Assembly: GCF_000344685.1 (NCBI RefSeq)
Contig: NW_006920422.1
Span: forward strand, 1,253,714 to 1,317,713
Direction: 5' to 3'
DNA: 64,000 bases
DNA from: Gloeophyllum trabeum ATCC 11539
Taxonomy: Eukaryota; Basidiomycota; Agaricomycetes; Gloeophyllales; Gloeophyllaceae
Positions 46,246 through 59,472 of the stretch are shown piece by piece. Made by a program: the position numbers and the translations under genes. The first letter of the stretch is position 1, and the number at the start of each line of letters is the position of its first letter. The notes below the pieces were generated by a model, which was not told where the DNA came from, did no database searches, and saw only the letters and a program-made list of their open reading frames with translations.

Positions 46246-49200
46246 CTATGCGGTGGGCCGGCTGGGATGGCGCGCGAGGACCTGACCAGTCTGAGCAGCC
46301 TGGATACTGCTGAAGCGTTGCAGCTCCTGGGGGTTCATCTTGATCTTGCCACCGAAGCCAACCTTGCGAGCAGCCCTGCGGATGAAGGAGGTACGGTTCT
46401 TGTACAGAGACTCGTGGACGGAAGCAGCGCGTGACTGGGTGCGGGTGAGGGGAACACCGCCGGTCTGCTGCATCTCCTGAGCAGCAGCGGCCTGGTGACG
46501 CTCACGGAGGCGCTTGATGACGGTGGCCTTCATGGCGAACTTGATCCAGTCCAGGGGAATGAACCAAATGATGTTCTGAAGGCGAAGCAATAAGCATATA
46601 ATTACAGCTTCAATAGAGCGCAGCGACTTACCCAGACCCAAACGATACCAATCCAACCACCCTCAATAGCGTGGATGTTGGTGAAGCCCCAGTTACCGTA
46701 AGCAGCGATGATGGAGGAGATGACCTGGGCGATGACGAAGGCACCCATAAGGGCGAACGACGGGCGCTCCATAAAGAAGAAGCCGTGCGACCGGGTGACA
46801 AAGATCAAAGCCTGAGAGATGACGGCCACCTGCAGGTAGACAATGGTGTGCAGCTGGGGGTCGTTCCTGTGGTCGGTGAGGTTGCCGCTGAGACGAACGC
46901 CGAACTTGTCCTGGAAGAAGCTCGTCTCGAGGATGACAGCAACGAGAGCGACACTATCAAGATCTTGTAAGTCAAAGCCCATGATCCACAGCAGAAACGA
47001 AACTTACGTAGAAGCGGTCAGGTACAAACCGTAGGCAACGGCGTAAGAGAAGATCTCGGCCAAGTCCCAGCTGTCCGGAGTGTTCGAGGGCAAGACACGG
47101 TCAACGGACAAAGTCATGATGGTACCGTCGTTGAGGAGAGCGATGATCAGGACCATGAACGGAGGGAAGTCGAACTTCCAAGCGAACGCGAGGATGGCAA
47201 AGCAGACGACGATACGGATGGTGACAGCGCACGCGTAGATGGAGTAGTTCCTCATACGCTGGAAGATGACACGCGAGCCGCGGATAGCGTGGACGATGGT
47301 GGACAGACCGGGCTCAGTCAAGACGATATCGGCGGCACCACGAGCAGCGTCGGTCGCACCCTCGACAGCAATACCGACGTTGGCGCGAGACAAGGCAGGG
47401 GCGTCGTTGGCACCGTCACCAGTCATGGCGCACAAGTGACCAAGAGCCTGGAGACGCTTGACGATCTCGTACTTGTGCTCGGGGAAGACACCCGCGAAAC
47501 CGTCGGCGTCCATGATCATCTCGTCGAGAGTAGCGTGCTTGCCACCAGCGGCGGGACCTTCCTTCAAAACCTTGGCGGGGTACATGTGATCACCAAGACC
47601 GAGACGACGACCAGTCTCCTTAGCGATGGCGAGCTGGTCACCGGTAACCATCTTGACCTTGACGCCGAGAGCAAGGGCATCGTCGATGGTCTGCTTGGTG
47701 TCGTCACGGGGAGGGTCGAAGATGGCGAGGAGACCGATGAGCTCGAAACCGTTACCCTCGCCCTCGTGGTCCTGACCGTCAAGCTCCTCGTAGGCAACCG
47801 CGAGCGCACGGAGACCACGAGTGGCGAATTCCTCGACATCAGCCTCCAGGCGGTTCTCAATCTCATCGGTCTTGTTGCGCGTGCAGAGCTCGATGATGAT
47901 GCCGGTCATACCCTTGGTGACACGCTTCAGCTTGCCAGACGACGTCTCGCGATAGGTGATCTCGGTACGCTTGTCGACAGGGTTGAAAGGCTTGAAGTCG
48001 AGAAGCTCGATACCATCATGAGCGTGCTCCTTGCCACCAGCGGCGCCGACGACACACTGGTCGATAGCGTCGGCGTTCTCAGTACGAGAAGCGTAGCCAG
48101 CCAGGCGAATGACGTCCTCGGCGGTGAAGGGGCCGTAGGTCTTAACGAGGTTGCGGTCGATGGTGAGCTTGTTGGTGGTCAAAGTACCCGTCTTGTCGGA
48201 GCAAAGGATGGTGACACCAGCCAACTCCTCAATAGCGGTGATACGGGTGACGATGGCCTTGTGCTTAGCGAGCTGCTGAGCACCAACGGCGAGGGTGACG
48301 GACAAGACAGTGGGCATAGCAATGGGGATACCACCGATCAAAAGCACCAGAATGTCGTCGAGGCCGCGACGGTAGTTGTAGCGGAAACCGGCGTAGAGGA
48401 CGAGGATCTCAGCAATGACGAAGATACCGATGGAGACCAAGCAGAAAGATCCGATTTGGGCCAAGATCTTCTGCAAGTGACCGGTGGTGTCGTCGTCCTG
48501 GCCAACCAACGACGCAGCACGACCGAAGAAAGTGTTGGCACCGGTGGAGATGACAACACCCTCGGCCTCGCCCTGCTTGCAAGTGGAACCACTAGCAACG
48601 AGATGTCAATGATATGTTCCTCGCCACCACATATGACAGAGGGGTACTCACGAGAAACACTGGTCGCCAACCTTCTTGCTCTGGGGCAGGGACTCGCCGG
48701 TAAGAGCAGCCTGGTCGATGGAGACGTTGATGGCCTCGGTGAGACGACAGTCGGCCGGAACAATGTCACCAATCTTGAAGGAAACCATGTCACCGGGCAC
48801 GAGTTCCGAAGACTCGATCTCGTCCCACTTTCCGTCACGCTTGACCTTGGCCTTGGGGGCAAGGGAGTCCATGAGCGCCTTGACGGCGTTACCAGCGTTA
48901 CGCTCCTCGTAGAAACCGATACCGGAGTTGATCAGGAGAAGGGCGACGATACCGACGAAATCCTCCCAGTCGGGGGGACGGTGTTCACCGTTGGACAAGA
49001 CGATAGCGACCAGGGCGGCGCCCTCCATGACCCAGGAGAGCGGATTCCACATGAACGACAAGAACTACAAAGAGGTCAGCATATCCGCGTAACGATGAGA
49101 GTGTATGCGCATGTACCTGAAGGAAAGCATTCTGCTCCTCCTGCTCGAGCTTGTTCGGGCCGAAAATCTCCAACCGGCGTTGAGCCTCCTCCTTAGTTAA

Positions 49201-49511
49201 ACCTTTGTCGTCACACTGGAGGAGTTTGAAGACGTCCTCAATGACGATGGTCTCCAAGTCCACCTTCTCCTTGTCGTAGAGGTCCTCCGCCTTGAGCTCG
49301 ATAGTGGACATATCGACATTGGCGTCTGCAGGGACACGGGCGCTAGTGAGCGGCTATGACGTATGAAGAAAATCATAGGATACGTACGGGTGGGTTTCTC
49401 CTCCTCGTGACCAAAGTCCTTGTATTCCCTTTTTCTTTTCTCCGGCTCCTGAGCCTCGGGCTGCTCAGTGGGAGCAGGCCCGGCCTCCTTTTCTGCGATA
49501 GGTTCTGACAT
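46246..49511 (-). CDS. PMA1: Plasma-membrane H+-transporting ATPase (P-type, IIIA)
   Basis: A charged N-terminus ([20 protein letters not shown]) leads to [40 protein letters not shown] and the actuator motif [15 protein letters not shown]-region helices are followed by the phosphorylation motif [44 protein letters not shown] and the hinge [20 protein letters not shown]. Transmembrane helices 5-10 include [20 protein letters not shown] and end in [20 protein letters not shown]. The cytosolic tail carries [20 protein letters not shown], the regulatory region typical of basidiomycete pumps. About 1,000 residues; stop at 46246-46248. It sets the membrane potential and external acidification for nutrient uptake. 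A few short introns interrupt the 5' and 3' parts only. Confidence 0.97.
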
Positions 49512-52500
49512 CGCTAGACGCGCAGGGGTAGAGAGGTGGACAAGAGGGTGAGCGGAAAGGCGAGCGGGCTGCGACCCTGACGGGCACTTCTATACAGCAA
49601 GCGTCGAGGACGAGGGGGACGGCGACGGCGGAGGTGGTGGATGGGGGTGAAGAGGGTTCGACGACGGGGGAATCGCTTCCCTTTTATTTTAGTGGTTCGG
49701 CTGTCTCATCAGGGGTGCCAAACACGCGCAAACACGCCAGCCGCGCTTCGGCCGGGTATCATTTCAAACCACCCGCGCGAGCGGATTCCTCCTCGCGCGT
49801 GAGATCATTCGCCCGGGAGTTTGTTCCTCAAGAAACTGGCAGAACTCACCGCGGCAGCAGTAAGTCTGCAGCGGGAGGGGGGGGAGAGAGACATTCTTTG
49901 ACAGCGGGAGGGGGCTTGGGCAGCCGTATACAATCGCTCAAACGCCGGCTGCGGCATTCCCGATGAATTATCTTCGAAACGTTCCCTGCCTCGGGGTCGC
50001 TATTCACGACAGACAAGCCCCCGAGTTTGAATGCTCGCATCAGTCGAAGCTGTGTCTGCACCGAACAGTCCATCTCTCAAAAGTCCGTAAGAACAGATTG
50101 ATGGGACCCAGCTGAACGCGCAGGATCATCAGGCTTCTTCTTACGGCTATTGATTCAGAGCTCGTAACGACCCAGCAACGGCGCAAAGCGGACCTCAAGT
50201 ACCGTCCGCCACAGCGTTCAAAAGGTGCTGGCCGCATTCGAGGGTTTCTTCGAGCCAAGCTGCAGCTCACCTCCCCAGCATCCTCGGACCGAACGGACCC
50301 ACGTTGACGCTCGAAACGCTGCCGAATGTTGCTATGTCATCCGCACGCTTCTCCCAGCACACGAGCACTTCAAGTGGCGTAAGGAGCGCAGGCTCAAGCC
50401 GGCACATCATATTCAGACCGTCTTCCGCCCTCCCTTGCGCTCTTTACGCTGTACGCCCCGCGCGGCAAGCGTGTCAGCCAGTGAAGGGATAGGCTCCCCG
50501 GCTGTCTCGCGCGGCCGGTGCCTCCTTTGATATCGCAAGGTCGCTAGACAATTCCGTCGGATTCGGCTTTGCACTCACTGGACGTCGGAGCGCGCGGCAG
50601 CCAAAGTTATCTCGAGTCGGTGCCTCGGCATCGGCCTGATTCGGTGCATGACATGGACTCGTCCTTTCTTTCTTCATATCTCTGTCACGGTAAAGTCACA
50701 TCCTGCCAAGTCCTCTACACGCTAGCAAGCCCAACAAAAGGGTGGGTGTATCTACGGCGCTGCGCACCTCATCCGACAAACCGCCACGCCAAACAGGAGG
50801 CTCGAGCCCGAGTGGCATCGGACAACCCTGGGTTGCGTCCCCAACATAGAACACGCTTCTCGTAACCGAAGCGGTGTAACCAGTCGACGGGCTCGGGTCG
50901 GAAGCGCGGCACGGCCCCCCGTGCTGACTTAAGCCGCCGGCAACCCCAGATTGGGCTGGCAGGCGCTCGATTGGCCAGCGCTCCCTTCGTGAACAACGAT
51001 GAAACGCCCCTCGGCGACGTCCCGCTCGGTGAGCGCGGTGGGTCGCCGCGCCCGGGACGCCTTCGACGCCGTATCACTCAGCGAGGCGGCTGCTGGCTTG
51101 CGATCAGCGTCGTCTTTGCTAGACTGGACTCGTTGGGTTTAGCGTCTTTCACTCGTCTTGGACAACGTCATGCATCATCTGCAAAGCTCCTCTGCGGCCT
51201 ATCACTCTCTAGGCGATTCCTCGCTGGAATACTCCCCTCTGTCGATCTTTGCTCTTTCAGGCGGCGCGCGGATCGTCGAGTACGAAGGAGCCCGCACTGA
51301 TATCATCGCGCTACCGCTTCTCGTTGCGTCTGCGGCCTGTAGCTTGGTCCTCCTATACCCGCGAATCCATCGAGGAACCACTCATGTATATCCTCACAAG
51401 CGATAGAGCGATGCTATCCCCGAAGACTATCCGAAATTTGTATGAGATGTGCGTGTTGCTCGAGACGTCGTCGCCGTTGTAGGCAGGACGCGTCCGTACC
51501 TTGAGGATCCCCTCTCTTATGATACTTGGAAGTGGCTGAACGGCTCCACCCACTGCGCTATGTATTTCACCAGATGACAATTGCCAGACGTGCGATTCGG
51601 TGACGCCAGCCTCGCCCATTGACTCGAAGAAGCCTTACCTTACAATTCACACCGGGCACCCTCTTTCACCAAGCCACGCTCGTCTTGGTCTTCGTTACCG
51701 CTCCTTCTATCCACTACACCCACGCCACTAACTACATATACAACCGGTAATCACTGTAGCTTTATGATATACTACTATCTATCTCCATGGGACGCAGCAG
51801 CTTCTGTATCCGCCTCGTACCTCCGCAGCCCCCACGGCGGGTTGGTTCGCTCGCGGGATGTATTCGCACTATCGTTACGTGACGCGAGAGTGCTTGAAAG
51901 TGCTATTTCTGAATCTGAGGCAACGCGGGGCCTGCCCTCATGACGCCGGTAGTTCCTTCGCTATCATTAGGTTGGAACCTGTATCCACCTCGCGTTAGGC
52001 AGGTTGCAGGGGCAGATACGGATCAAGTCGTGAACTCAGAGTCCTATTGCTTTTGACAGAGGCTTCCGATATCAAAGGCTGTGGGTGACCGTGGAAGGCC
52101 GTCCGAGGGCGACTGGCAGATCCAGAGCGTGGCATTAGGGAACAAGTATTCCGAATCACGAAGGGGGCGCCTGAGCGAAGCGGGAAGCACGGATTCCGAG
52201 ATGTTGCTGTACATGTCTTATTCTTGCTACACATACAGACGTTGACGGTGGCTGTTGCGCCGCCCCGACCGCAGGAGACCACGGTTGTAGCATAAGGGAC
52301 ACCTTTCAAGTCGAACATCGCGAGACGCGCTCCGACCTGTTCCTGCTTGGATTTAAATTTTGTTCCTGCGACATCGCTGCTAGGCGACCGGTCGGGGCGG
52401 GTGTACTGGTGTATTATCGCTCAGCATATACCACACGGGTCGTTTTTCTAGCATCCGCGAGGCCATCACCCTGCCCCTCCTGGGCATGGGCAAGGTGGTG

Positions 52501-53932
52501 GTCCCGAGGAAACCACGCTCCGCCCTTGGCCTCAGTTCTAGTCTGAGTCAGGACATGACAAACAGTGAGTAAATCCCATGTCGTATCGAGAAAACAGACT
52601 GTGTTTTGAGAGCTTAAGCTGATCGATAAAGGGTTGTTGTTGTCGTGCTGGCCCAAAGCTGCGAGGCTGCAAGTGAACTTTGAAGTTTGAAGCTCGAAGA
52701 AATCACGTCCGACATGAGACGCATTTAGCAAAATACAGACAGGGACCCGAGACACCCATACTTTGTTTAAACCCATCTACCAGCAAATCGAACGCGTCTC
52801 CGCTCATGATCATCTTGCTCAGCTGCTGCACAAATATTAGACTCGCCTACGCATCATCTGCGTTCAACAGTTGGGCACCGATGATGCGCAGGTAGATATT
52901 TGACCTCCTGCGCGTATGGTTGGGTGAAGGCGACATCGAACAGCTGAAGATGAACGGGAAAAGTCTTCGCTGTGTCGGTGCATCCATGAGGCGACTTGGA
53001 TCATACTTTGGTCGATGGAGAGCGAGGAGAGACCGTCCTCGAGGAAAGTTCGTCTTATCACTGTATGAATAATAGGCGCACGGGACAACTAGATCACAGC
53101 AGTGACCGTTGTACACGTACGCCAGCCTCGACGAGGGGGTAAGTATCCGACATCCTTCCGCATAGCGACAACTTTGGCTACTTTATCATGCAGCAGCTGA
53201 GATTACTTCCAGAGTATGAAGCCACCCTTCGCTAGCGGTGCAAGTGTGCGCCTTGGCGGGCGGCCACAAGTACTGAGGCATTGCTAAATGGCTTCCCGCC
53301 TCTTCAAGGTATGTGGCTGAAAGAGTCAGTTTTTGTGTATTCTGGCTTCCGGTGCTCATCACTCCTTCTAGTACCTTCGAAGGCCTCTCGTTGTGCTGCG
53401 CGACAACATGTTGCCTTGCACGAGAGTGGTTTCATCCCGCTGTTTTCCTTTTCCTTTTAGCCAGAAAATGGTGGTCTGGAACTTAAAGCGAAGATGCAGT
53501 ACGTATGTACGTTATTTCACGCTTTATTCGCGTTCTCGTGTATCGATGAACGCTGCGGTTTTAGGAACTTCCAGGGTATTCTTTGGGCGTCTTGCATAGT
53601 CGACTCTTCTGTCTCCTCCGTCCTTATGATCGTGAGTACGGGATTGAATACTGTGACTCTGTCGCTGCTAAATGCTGCCTAGCTTTAGAAATTGTGAGTG
53701 CCACAGGTCTAGGAGGATAATCAAAAGCTCACATGATGTCCTTGAAAGCCCAAGGTCGGATGAAGTGTTCGGGGTCTCACTACCTGTACCGTCGGCACGG
53801 TGCGGTGACGTTACGCCACATTGTCAAGAAGGCAGTTAGGCATTTCCTGCACGTGGATTCGGACGGTACATTTGCAGCATGCCACCAGCGCTCGTCCTGA
53901 GCTGCTCTCAGCCCTCAGCGTTATGGCCCATT
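49512..53932. other. 4.4-kb stretch without a supported gene
   Basis: The left end is the proton-pump promoter and contains two copies of a CAGCGGGAGGGGG block (near 49869 and 49902; CCCCTCCCGCTG on the coding strand). Further right, short frames in different phases near 51150-51420 and 52847-53116 recall F-box/LRR fragments faintly, but no continuous or splice-supported frame exists. Neither strand gave a recognisable domain. It may hold decayed genes or a long regulatory region. Confidence 0.4.
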
Positions 53933-56900
53933 CTTCATCGCGGACAGCGGCGGCAGGCGGTGTGCACGTTGCGCCCTATCTAACGCACGTCGTCGCGCAC
54001 CACGGCCAGCTCACTCTCGTCCCGCCCGACAATGCCGGCAGGATGCGCAAGAGCAAGGAAAGGACAAAGCGGCCGAAGGCGGGTAGGCAGCGCACGGACG
54101 AGTCTGATGTCTCCGTCGTGCTAACGGGTGCGTCCGAGAGGCTTTCGCAAGATGTGCGGGCGCGTATTCAAGACGCCGGAGAAGTAGAACCTGGGCCAAT
54201 TCCGAGGCCGTCAGACAGGACGGCAGAGGAGAGAAGGCAGATCCGCCAGTTATACGATAGTAAGTAGACTTCTGTCAGTTGGTGTATGAATGCTAAATCC
54301 TGCTGTTTAGGTGTCAATATTCCGGATTGCCCTCCCCCTACGTTCCAAGAAGCTATCAGTACGCCGACCTTCCCCCACTTCACTGTGTTCCACAACGGAT
54401 CGGCGGCAGCCTTTGCTTCTCCGTATCTCAACATGCCCTCGACGCTCTCACTTCCTTTGACAATCTGTCCATGCGCACACCCGCCTCCCACTCGTGCTGC
54501 ATCCCCGCCACCTTCGCCCCCCTGTAACGGGGAAGAACCGGCCGAAGATGATTCTGAGTCTGACTCGGATGTATCCAATATCGAGGCAATTGACCGTTTG
54601 AGTGCCTCGCAGACGCGGTGGGAGGACGACCGGCGCATGGGCTTGCCCCTGCACCAAAGAGTGGAGAGACAGCAAGAAAGGTATCTGGCTGGAGGCGAAG
54701 CCCCCGGATCACCCGTGGCCACCCGATCTCCCCCACTAAGCCCTTTGCGCTCCCCGCTATCTCCAACAAGCGAACGGCTCTGTGAGCATTGTGGTGCTGG
54801 TACCGGCGAATCCTCTAGATCAAATCAAGGGTCTCGCGCGGACTTGAGAGCATCCCAGGACCGCGCAGCCTCCCCCACCGATGCGGCAAGTGAAGCCAAG
54901 CGCCTTGCGAGCTCTTCGATGTCGAACCTGCTGTCGCGCCGTCTGCTCAACAAGGCTAAGAAAGGACCGTCGCCTCTAAAGGTGTCTGGTGGCCCCAACG
55001 ACTTGTCCTCGCCTCTTTCATCTCCTTCCTCGTTTTCGCTCTCTTTGTTCATTCCTAACCGCCCTTCCTCTCCGCGTCCGCAGAGTCCTACTTATACAGT
55101 CAAATCCCTCCCGCCGGGGCGCAAGCGAAGAGGCAGCATCCCGTCTCTGCGGCTCTTCTCCTCGATGAAGGGCAAGCAGCGCGAATCCGTCGATCGGCGC
55201 GGCAGCTCTGGAAGCTCTAGTGCTGAGCCCGTCGAGTCCTGGGAGATCGTCGACGAGGAAGAGGCAGCGTCTGCCGCGTCCCATGCAGGCTCCTCGCCCT
55301 CGCTCGAAATCGACCTGTGCGCCGAGTTCCCCCTCCCACCTGACACGCTCCCGACGCGCCCCCAATCCCCGGCAAGTCCCACATCCGCGTCTGCTACGCA
55401 GGCGCACGCGCGCTCGCACTCGGAGCCGGGGCTGGCGAAGATCAAGCGCGCGCTTGCCTCGGCGTCGACGCTGAACTTGACTTTGGGCACGGGTACGAAG
55501 CAGGATGTGACGTCGCGCCCATTCAGGGGCCAGCCGACAGTGACTGACGTACCAAGGTCGTCTAGTATCCGTAAGTTGGGGACCATGCGCGACCGACCAG
55601 TCCCGCCGCTTTCTGATGCCAAAGAGGCACCCAAGCGTCGTCCACCTCCGCCGCCGCCCCCACATAGGCATGCTATGACTCCGCCCGCCTCTCCAAAGTC
55701 ACTGCGTCCCCAGGCTTCTAACGCTATGCGCCTCGATTCCCCTGTTCCTGCCGCTCAGCAAAGCGGGCCTTCTCAACGAAGACCGGCGAGTCCTCCTGCG
55801 TCGCCTGTATCTCCCCAACAGTCTCCCTCCCTTCGCTCTGAGTCTCCCGCTATGAGTACCTCTACCAAACGAGGCAAGCCACCGCCCCCGCCTCCCCCGC
55901 GTCGTGCGGCACATAAGCAGCCAATGCCGAACCCAGCCGATATCGAAGTCGCGAGCCCGACATCCAGTCCGTCAGACTCTTACAGACCATGGGTCTGCAG
56001 GTCGGTCAATACTGAAACCGGCGCGATGGAGGGCGCTTCGAGCCGCTCCGAAACTTACATCCCAACGTTGCCGAGCTCGCTGAATTTTGCGAGTGGCGCC
56101 GGCGACATTCAGACCGCGGCTGTGACAGATGCTTCCGCGCCATTCAGCCTGACACTCACTCGCAGCGCGGACCCGCGCGAGCCCGACGATCGTGAAACGT
56201 TTCCCCCTACCCCTGTTGCGCCTACCGGTGTCTCAATGCAGACCGGGTCCCGATATATCGAGGATTTGCGTCCGCCCTCGCCCGCCTCGCCTGTTATGCT
56301 GCATTATTCTCAGTTCCCTCCTCTAGTCTCCACGATGGCTGGTCCAGAGCAGAGACGCTCCCCGCCTAGCGGCTTGGGCCACTATTCTGCTGCGTCTTCG
56401 TCTGCTGCGCCTCAAGCTTTCAGTGTCCCTTCTTCTCCGGTTTCCCAACGTTCTGGTCGTCATCATTATCCTGGCAGGCCGCTCCCTGTTCCTCCCTCGG
56501 TGCAGTCGCCTATAACTGGCGCTTTCCCTATCTCTGTCAAGGATGTCGGTCCCTGGCGCGAGGAGAAAGTTGCGCCAGGACCGTCTTCTCAGAATGCCAG
56601 TCCTAGTCCTGGACCTCGCAGTTCTGACGTGTTCTCTGCCCCTCCTCCGAGCTACCGGCCGAACATCAATCGCTCTACGTCGACACTCGACCAGGCGTCT
56701 TCGTCTTCATCGAGTGTTCGTGAAGAACCCGCCCCCGCGCCGAATGTGACAGCCAACCGTGGACTTGCTCCCCCTGCTGGTAGCAGGCCTGCGGCTGAAT
56801 ATGTACCTTACACCGACCTGGACGTACTCCTCGATCGGCTGGAGATCAGAGACGGCGGCGATGGGGGGAGCTACGAGGTCCGTACTGCGTCTTCCGAGAG

Positions 56901-57326
56901 CCGTAGCGTGCGGGGTCCAACCAATTCTTCCACTCAGGACCTCCTTCTCCTGTCCGACCTCGTGGGCCCGGCGCGCTCTGGTTCGTCGAACGCGAGCGCA
57001 GAGAAGGAGAACACGCCCCTTCTGGGGCGCATCGACCTGGAGCGCCGGCGGGTGACGAAGGACGGGCGGGTGAAGCTGAAGCTCACGCTGGCGGGGGTGC
57101 CGGTGGATAAGTGCGGGATCTGCCTGTCGCAGTTCAAGGAGGCGCAGTGGGCGGCGCTCGGGGCGGAGTGCCAGCATGCGTAAGTAGTCGGTATTTATCC
57201 ATTGATGTGTGAGGGTGCTCATTGGGGTATTGCCATAGGTTCCACGAGAAGTGTTTGAGGCCGTGGCTGGCGAGGAAGCAGACGTGCCCGATGTGCCGCA
57301 GCTCGCTCTCGCTAGGTAGCTCCTAG
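53933..57326 (+). CDS. Large RING-H2 finger protein, probable E3 ubiquitin ligase
   Basis: The first ATG at 53933 gives MAHSSSRTAAAGGVHVAPYL and a basic segment. An intron (about 54259-54310) leads to SVNIPDCPPPTFQEAISTP. The central 800 residues are Ser/Pro-rich and probably disordered, with polyproline runs (RRPPPPPPPHRHA, KPPPPPPPRRAAH) that could bind SH3, WW or EVH1 domains. The C-terminus carries a RING-H2: DKCGICLSQFKEAQW, CQHAFHEKCLRPWL and QTCPMCRSSL, interrupted by an intron after QHA; stop at 57324-57326. The C-x2-C, C-x-H-x2-H-x2-C and C-x2-C ligands are all there. Total about 1,090 residues. Targets are unknown; a role in trafficking or cytoskeletal regulation would be speculation. 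Confidence 0.88.
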
Positions 57327-57717
57327 GAGTGGTTTCTGAAGGCGTAGGTCTGGGACCTGCGCTTGCGCTGTGTTTTACATCTGGACTTTACAACTGGGGG
57401 TCATTTGCGTCGCGTCATCTGTCTGTAGCATCTATCGTCACATTCACGAGTTCTCCTTGCAATTGTAAGCATACCCTCCATCTAGCATCTCATGTAGCGA
57501 TGTGGCTCAAGTTGTAATGTGCGTCTTGTTATGTAGTTCTCTGATTCGTGGTGTGCTTGTCCCTGTGTATTAGTCGGGTTGTGTAGATGAGTCTAGGCGT
57601 TTGCTGTGGAATCAGGAGCTCTGCATGTCTGGTCGATAACTCCCGTCCGGAATTGAGAGCAAACGAGTCCCGTAGGTAATATATTCCGCTGTACGATATA
57701 TGATACACCACCGACAT
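57327..57717. other. 3' flank between convergent genes
   Basis: These 391 bp lie between the stop codons of two convergent genes and show only the usual 3' sequence. Confidence 0.5.
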
Positions 57718-58662
57718 CTACCACGGGAGCACCTCGCCCTTGTTGTTGAAGAACTTGCCTGAACGCTCGGGGCCGGCGTCGGGTATCCAGCTGAGGAGGA
57801 GGTCGATGCATTCGCTGGTGGTGATGAAGGCGTTCGGGCCGCCCATGTCTAGGCTCGCTGGTCAGGGAGGGGCGTGCCCGGGAGAGTGAGAGTGAGACGG
57901 GCGTACCTGTTTTCACCCAGCCAGGGTCTATCACGAACGCTACGAGATCTGGCCTCTGCATCGCCTGCTTGTACGTCTGAGAGAACGAAGATATATAACC
58001 AGCTTGTGTCACGACGAGAGGCCGGGCGCACTCACGAGCATATTGAGCGCGGTCTTGCTGATGCTGTACGTCGCGTTCTTGTCGCCGAAGTTGAGGCCGA
58101 TGCTCGCGAGCCCGCTCGTGACGTTCACGATGACTTTGCGCTTGCCCTTCTCGAGGAAGGGCAGGAGCGCCTGCGCGAGCAGCGCCGGGCCGAGGACGTT
58201 CACGCGCATGGACTGTATGAATCCCTCGGGCGAGAAGCCGAACGCCTTGTCGTCGCCCTCCGTCTGCGAGCGCCACAGCCAGTCCGGTCCGGTTCTAACC
58301 AACAGGGGGGGAGGGACGTACGATCGCGGCCATGTTCACGAGGTAGTCGAGCCCACGGTCGCCCAGGATCTCGGCGACCTGGTCGGCGACGCCGCGGATG
58401 CTCTCCTCGTCGCCCGTGTCGAGTGTCACGACGTGCAGCTCGCCCTTTGCGGCTTTCGCTGCCGCCTCTAGCTTCGGCGCGCCCTCGGGGTTGCGGCACG
58501 CCGCGATGACGAGGCTCGCGGGCGAGGCGCTGAGCCGCGTCACGAGCTCGAGGCCGATGCCTCTGCTTGCTCTGGCCGCGCAGACGTTTCATTCAGCTTC
58601 CGCGCGGTCGTAGGATGGGAGCGCACTCACGCGGTGACGAACCAGGCGGCCTTGTCAGACAT
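57718..58662 (-). CDS. Short-chain dehydrogenase/reductase
   Basis: MSDKAAWFVTA is joined by a short intron (GTGAGT donor) to SRGIGLELVTRLSASPASLV, which together form the glycine-rich TASRGIG nucleotide-binding turn. Then come IAACRNPEGAPKLEAAAKAA, LHVVTLDTGDEESIRGVADQ and LDYLVNMAAI. Next are MRVNVLGPALLAQALLPFLE, KVIVNVTSGLASIGLNFGDK and the active-site ATYSISKTALNML (Tyr and Lys of YxxxK). The tail is VIDPGWVKTDMGGPNAFITT and FFNNKGEVLPW; stop at 57718-57720. This is a classical cytosolic NAD(P)-dependent SDR of the C-factor-like group (PGWVKTDMGG). Substrate is unknown. It is convergent with the RING-H2 gene. Confidence 0.9.
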
Positions 58663-59235
58663 GGCGGGGGTACTTGGACGAGAGGGTCAGTAGGGAAAGT
58701 CCGTGCGCGCTGGTGGGCTCGGACATTTATATGGATCGCTGTCCCGCTGGCTCAGCGAATGACAAAGACCATGCCACGTCGGGTACGGTAGCGTCGAAGC
58801 CATAGCCGCCCCTCGCTGAATTGTCGGACGGGGAATCTCCTGTCCATGTCCAGTGGCGCTCTGCAGGCGTCTTGTGATTGTCAGGCCAGGATTAGAACGG
58901 AAGTGGTCGACATAGTGGGCACGGTGCCAGACGACGCATGAAAACATTTGACAAGTCCATTCGATGCCGCAGACTGGCATTGCGACCGCGAAGGCTTCTT
59001 AGTCTCTTTAGTATAAGTACTTGACGGTATTCCATGACGACGGACTGGCATTAATGTTGCCACTGTACTATCATTGGGGGGGTTCTGTAAAAACTTGACA
59101 ATATGACCGGCCAAGGGCTACCTTCTTCATCATCCCCTGTTATTTAACTCAGGCATCATAGTATACCTTCATAAGTACCATCTGCAAAAAGAATGATCTC
59201 GATTCACTATGTACAGAGTAATAGGGAGAGATGCC

Positions 59236-59243
59236 GCAGACAG
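59236..59243 (+). repeat. 8-bp target-site duplication, left copy
   Basis: GCAGACAG immediately precedes the left end of the inner element and is repeated exactly at 60331-60338 directly after its right end. Confidence 0.85.
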
Positions 59244-59349
59244 CAAGGGGCGTGCGGGTTGAAAACCCGTGAAACCAACTCCCTCGACCGCCTGCGATCG
59301 GAAGTCATGGGGTCCTACCTACGTAATCGCCTCTGATTGGTCGATGAGC
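59244..59349 (+). repeat. Left terminal inverted repeat of hAT-like element
   Basis: 106 bp; pairs with 60225-60330 with a single C/T difference in the stretch TACGTAATCGCCTC. Contains a small internal palindrome, GGGTTGAAAACCC. Confidence 0.88.
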
Positions 59350-59472
59350 GGCTCTCGCGGCGATGGCGAGACATGAGTTCCCGTAGATTAGATCAGGCGC
59401 AGACCTAGTCATTCTCTCCTCATTCTCGACAATTCCTACTACTTTTTACACAGAAAAATACATACAGATATA

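Noticed and set aside
47289..49196. 635-codon open frame opposite the proton-pump gene
   Set aside because: It is the mirror of a strongly codon-biased gene (PMA1), has a repetitive Asp/Glu/Thr/Val composition typical of antisense of GAC/GTC-rich codons, and shows no domain.
53821..53932. Upstream extension of the RING-H2 protein
   Set aside because: The frame begins at a TTG; the first ATG is at 53933 and the upstream residues look non-coding.
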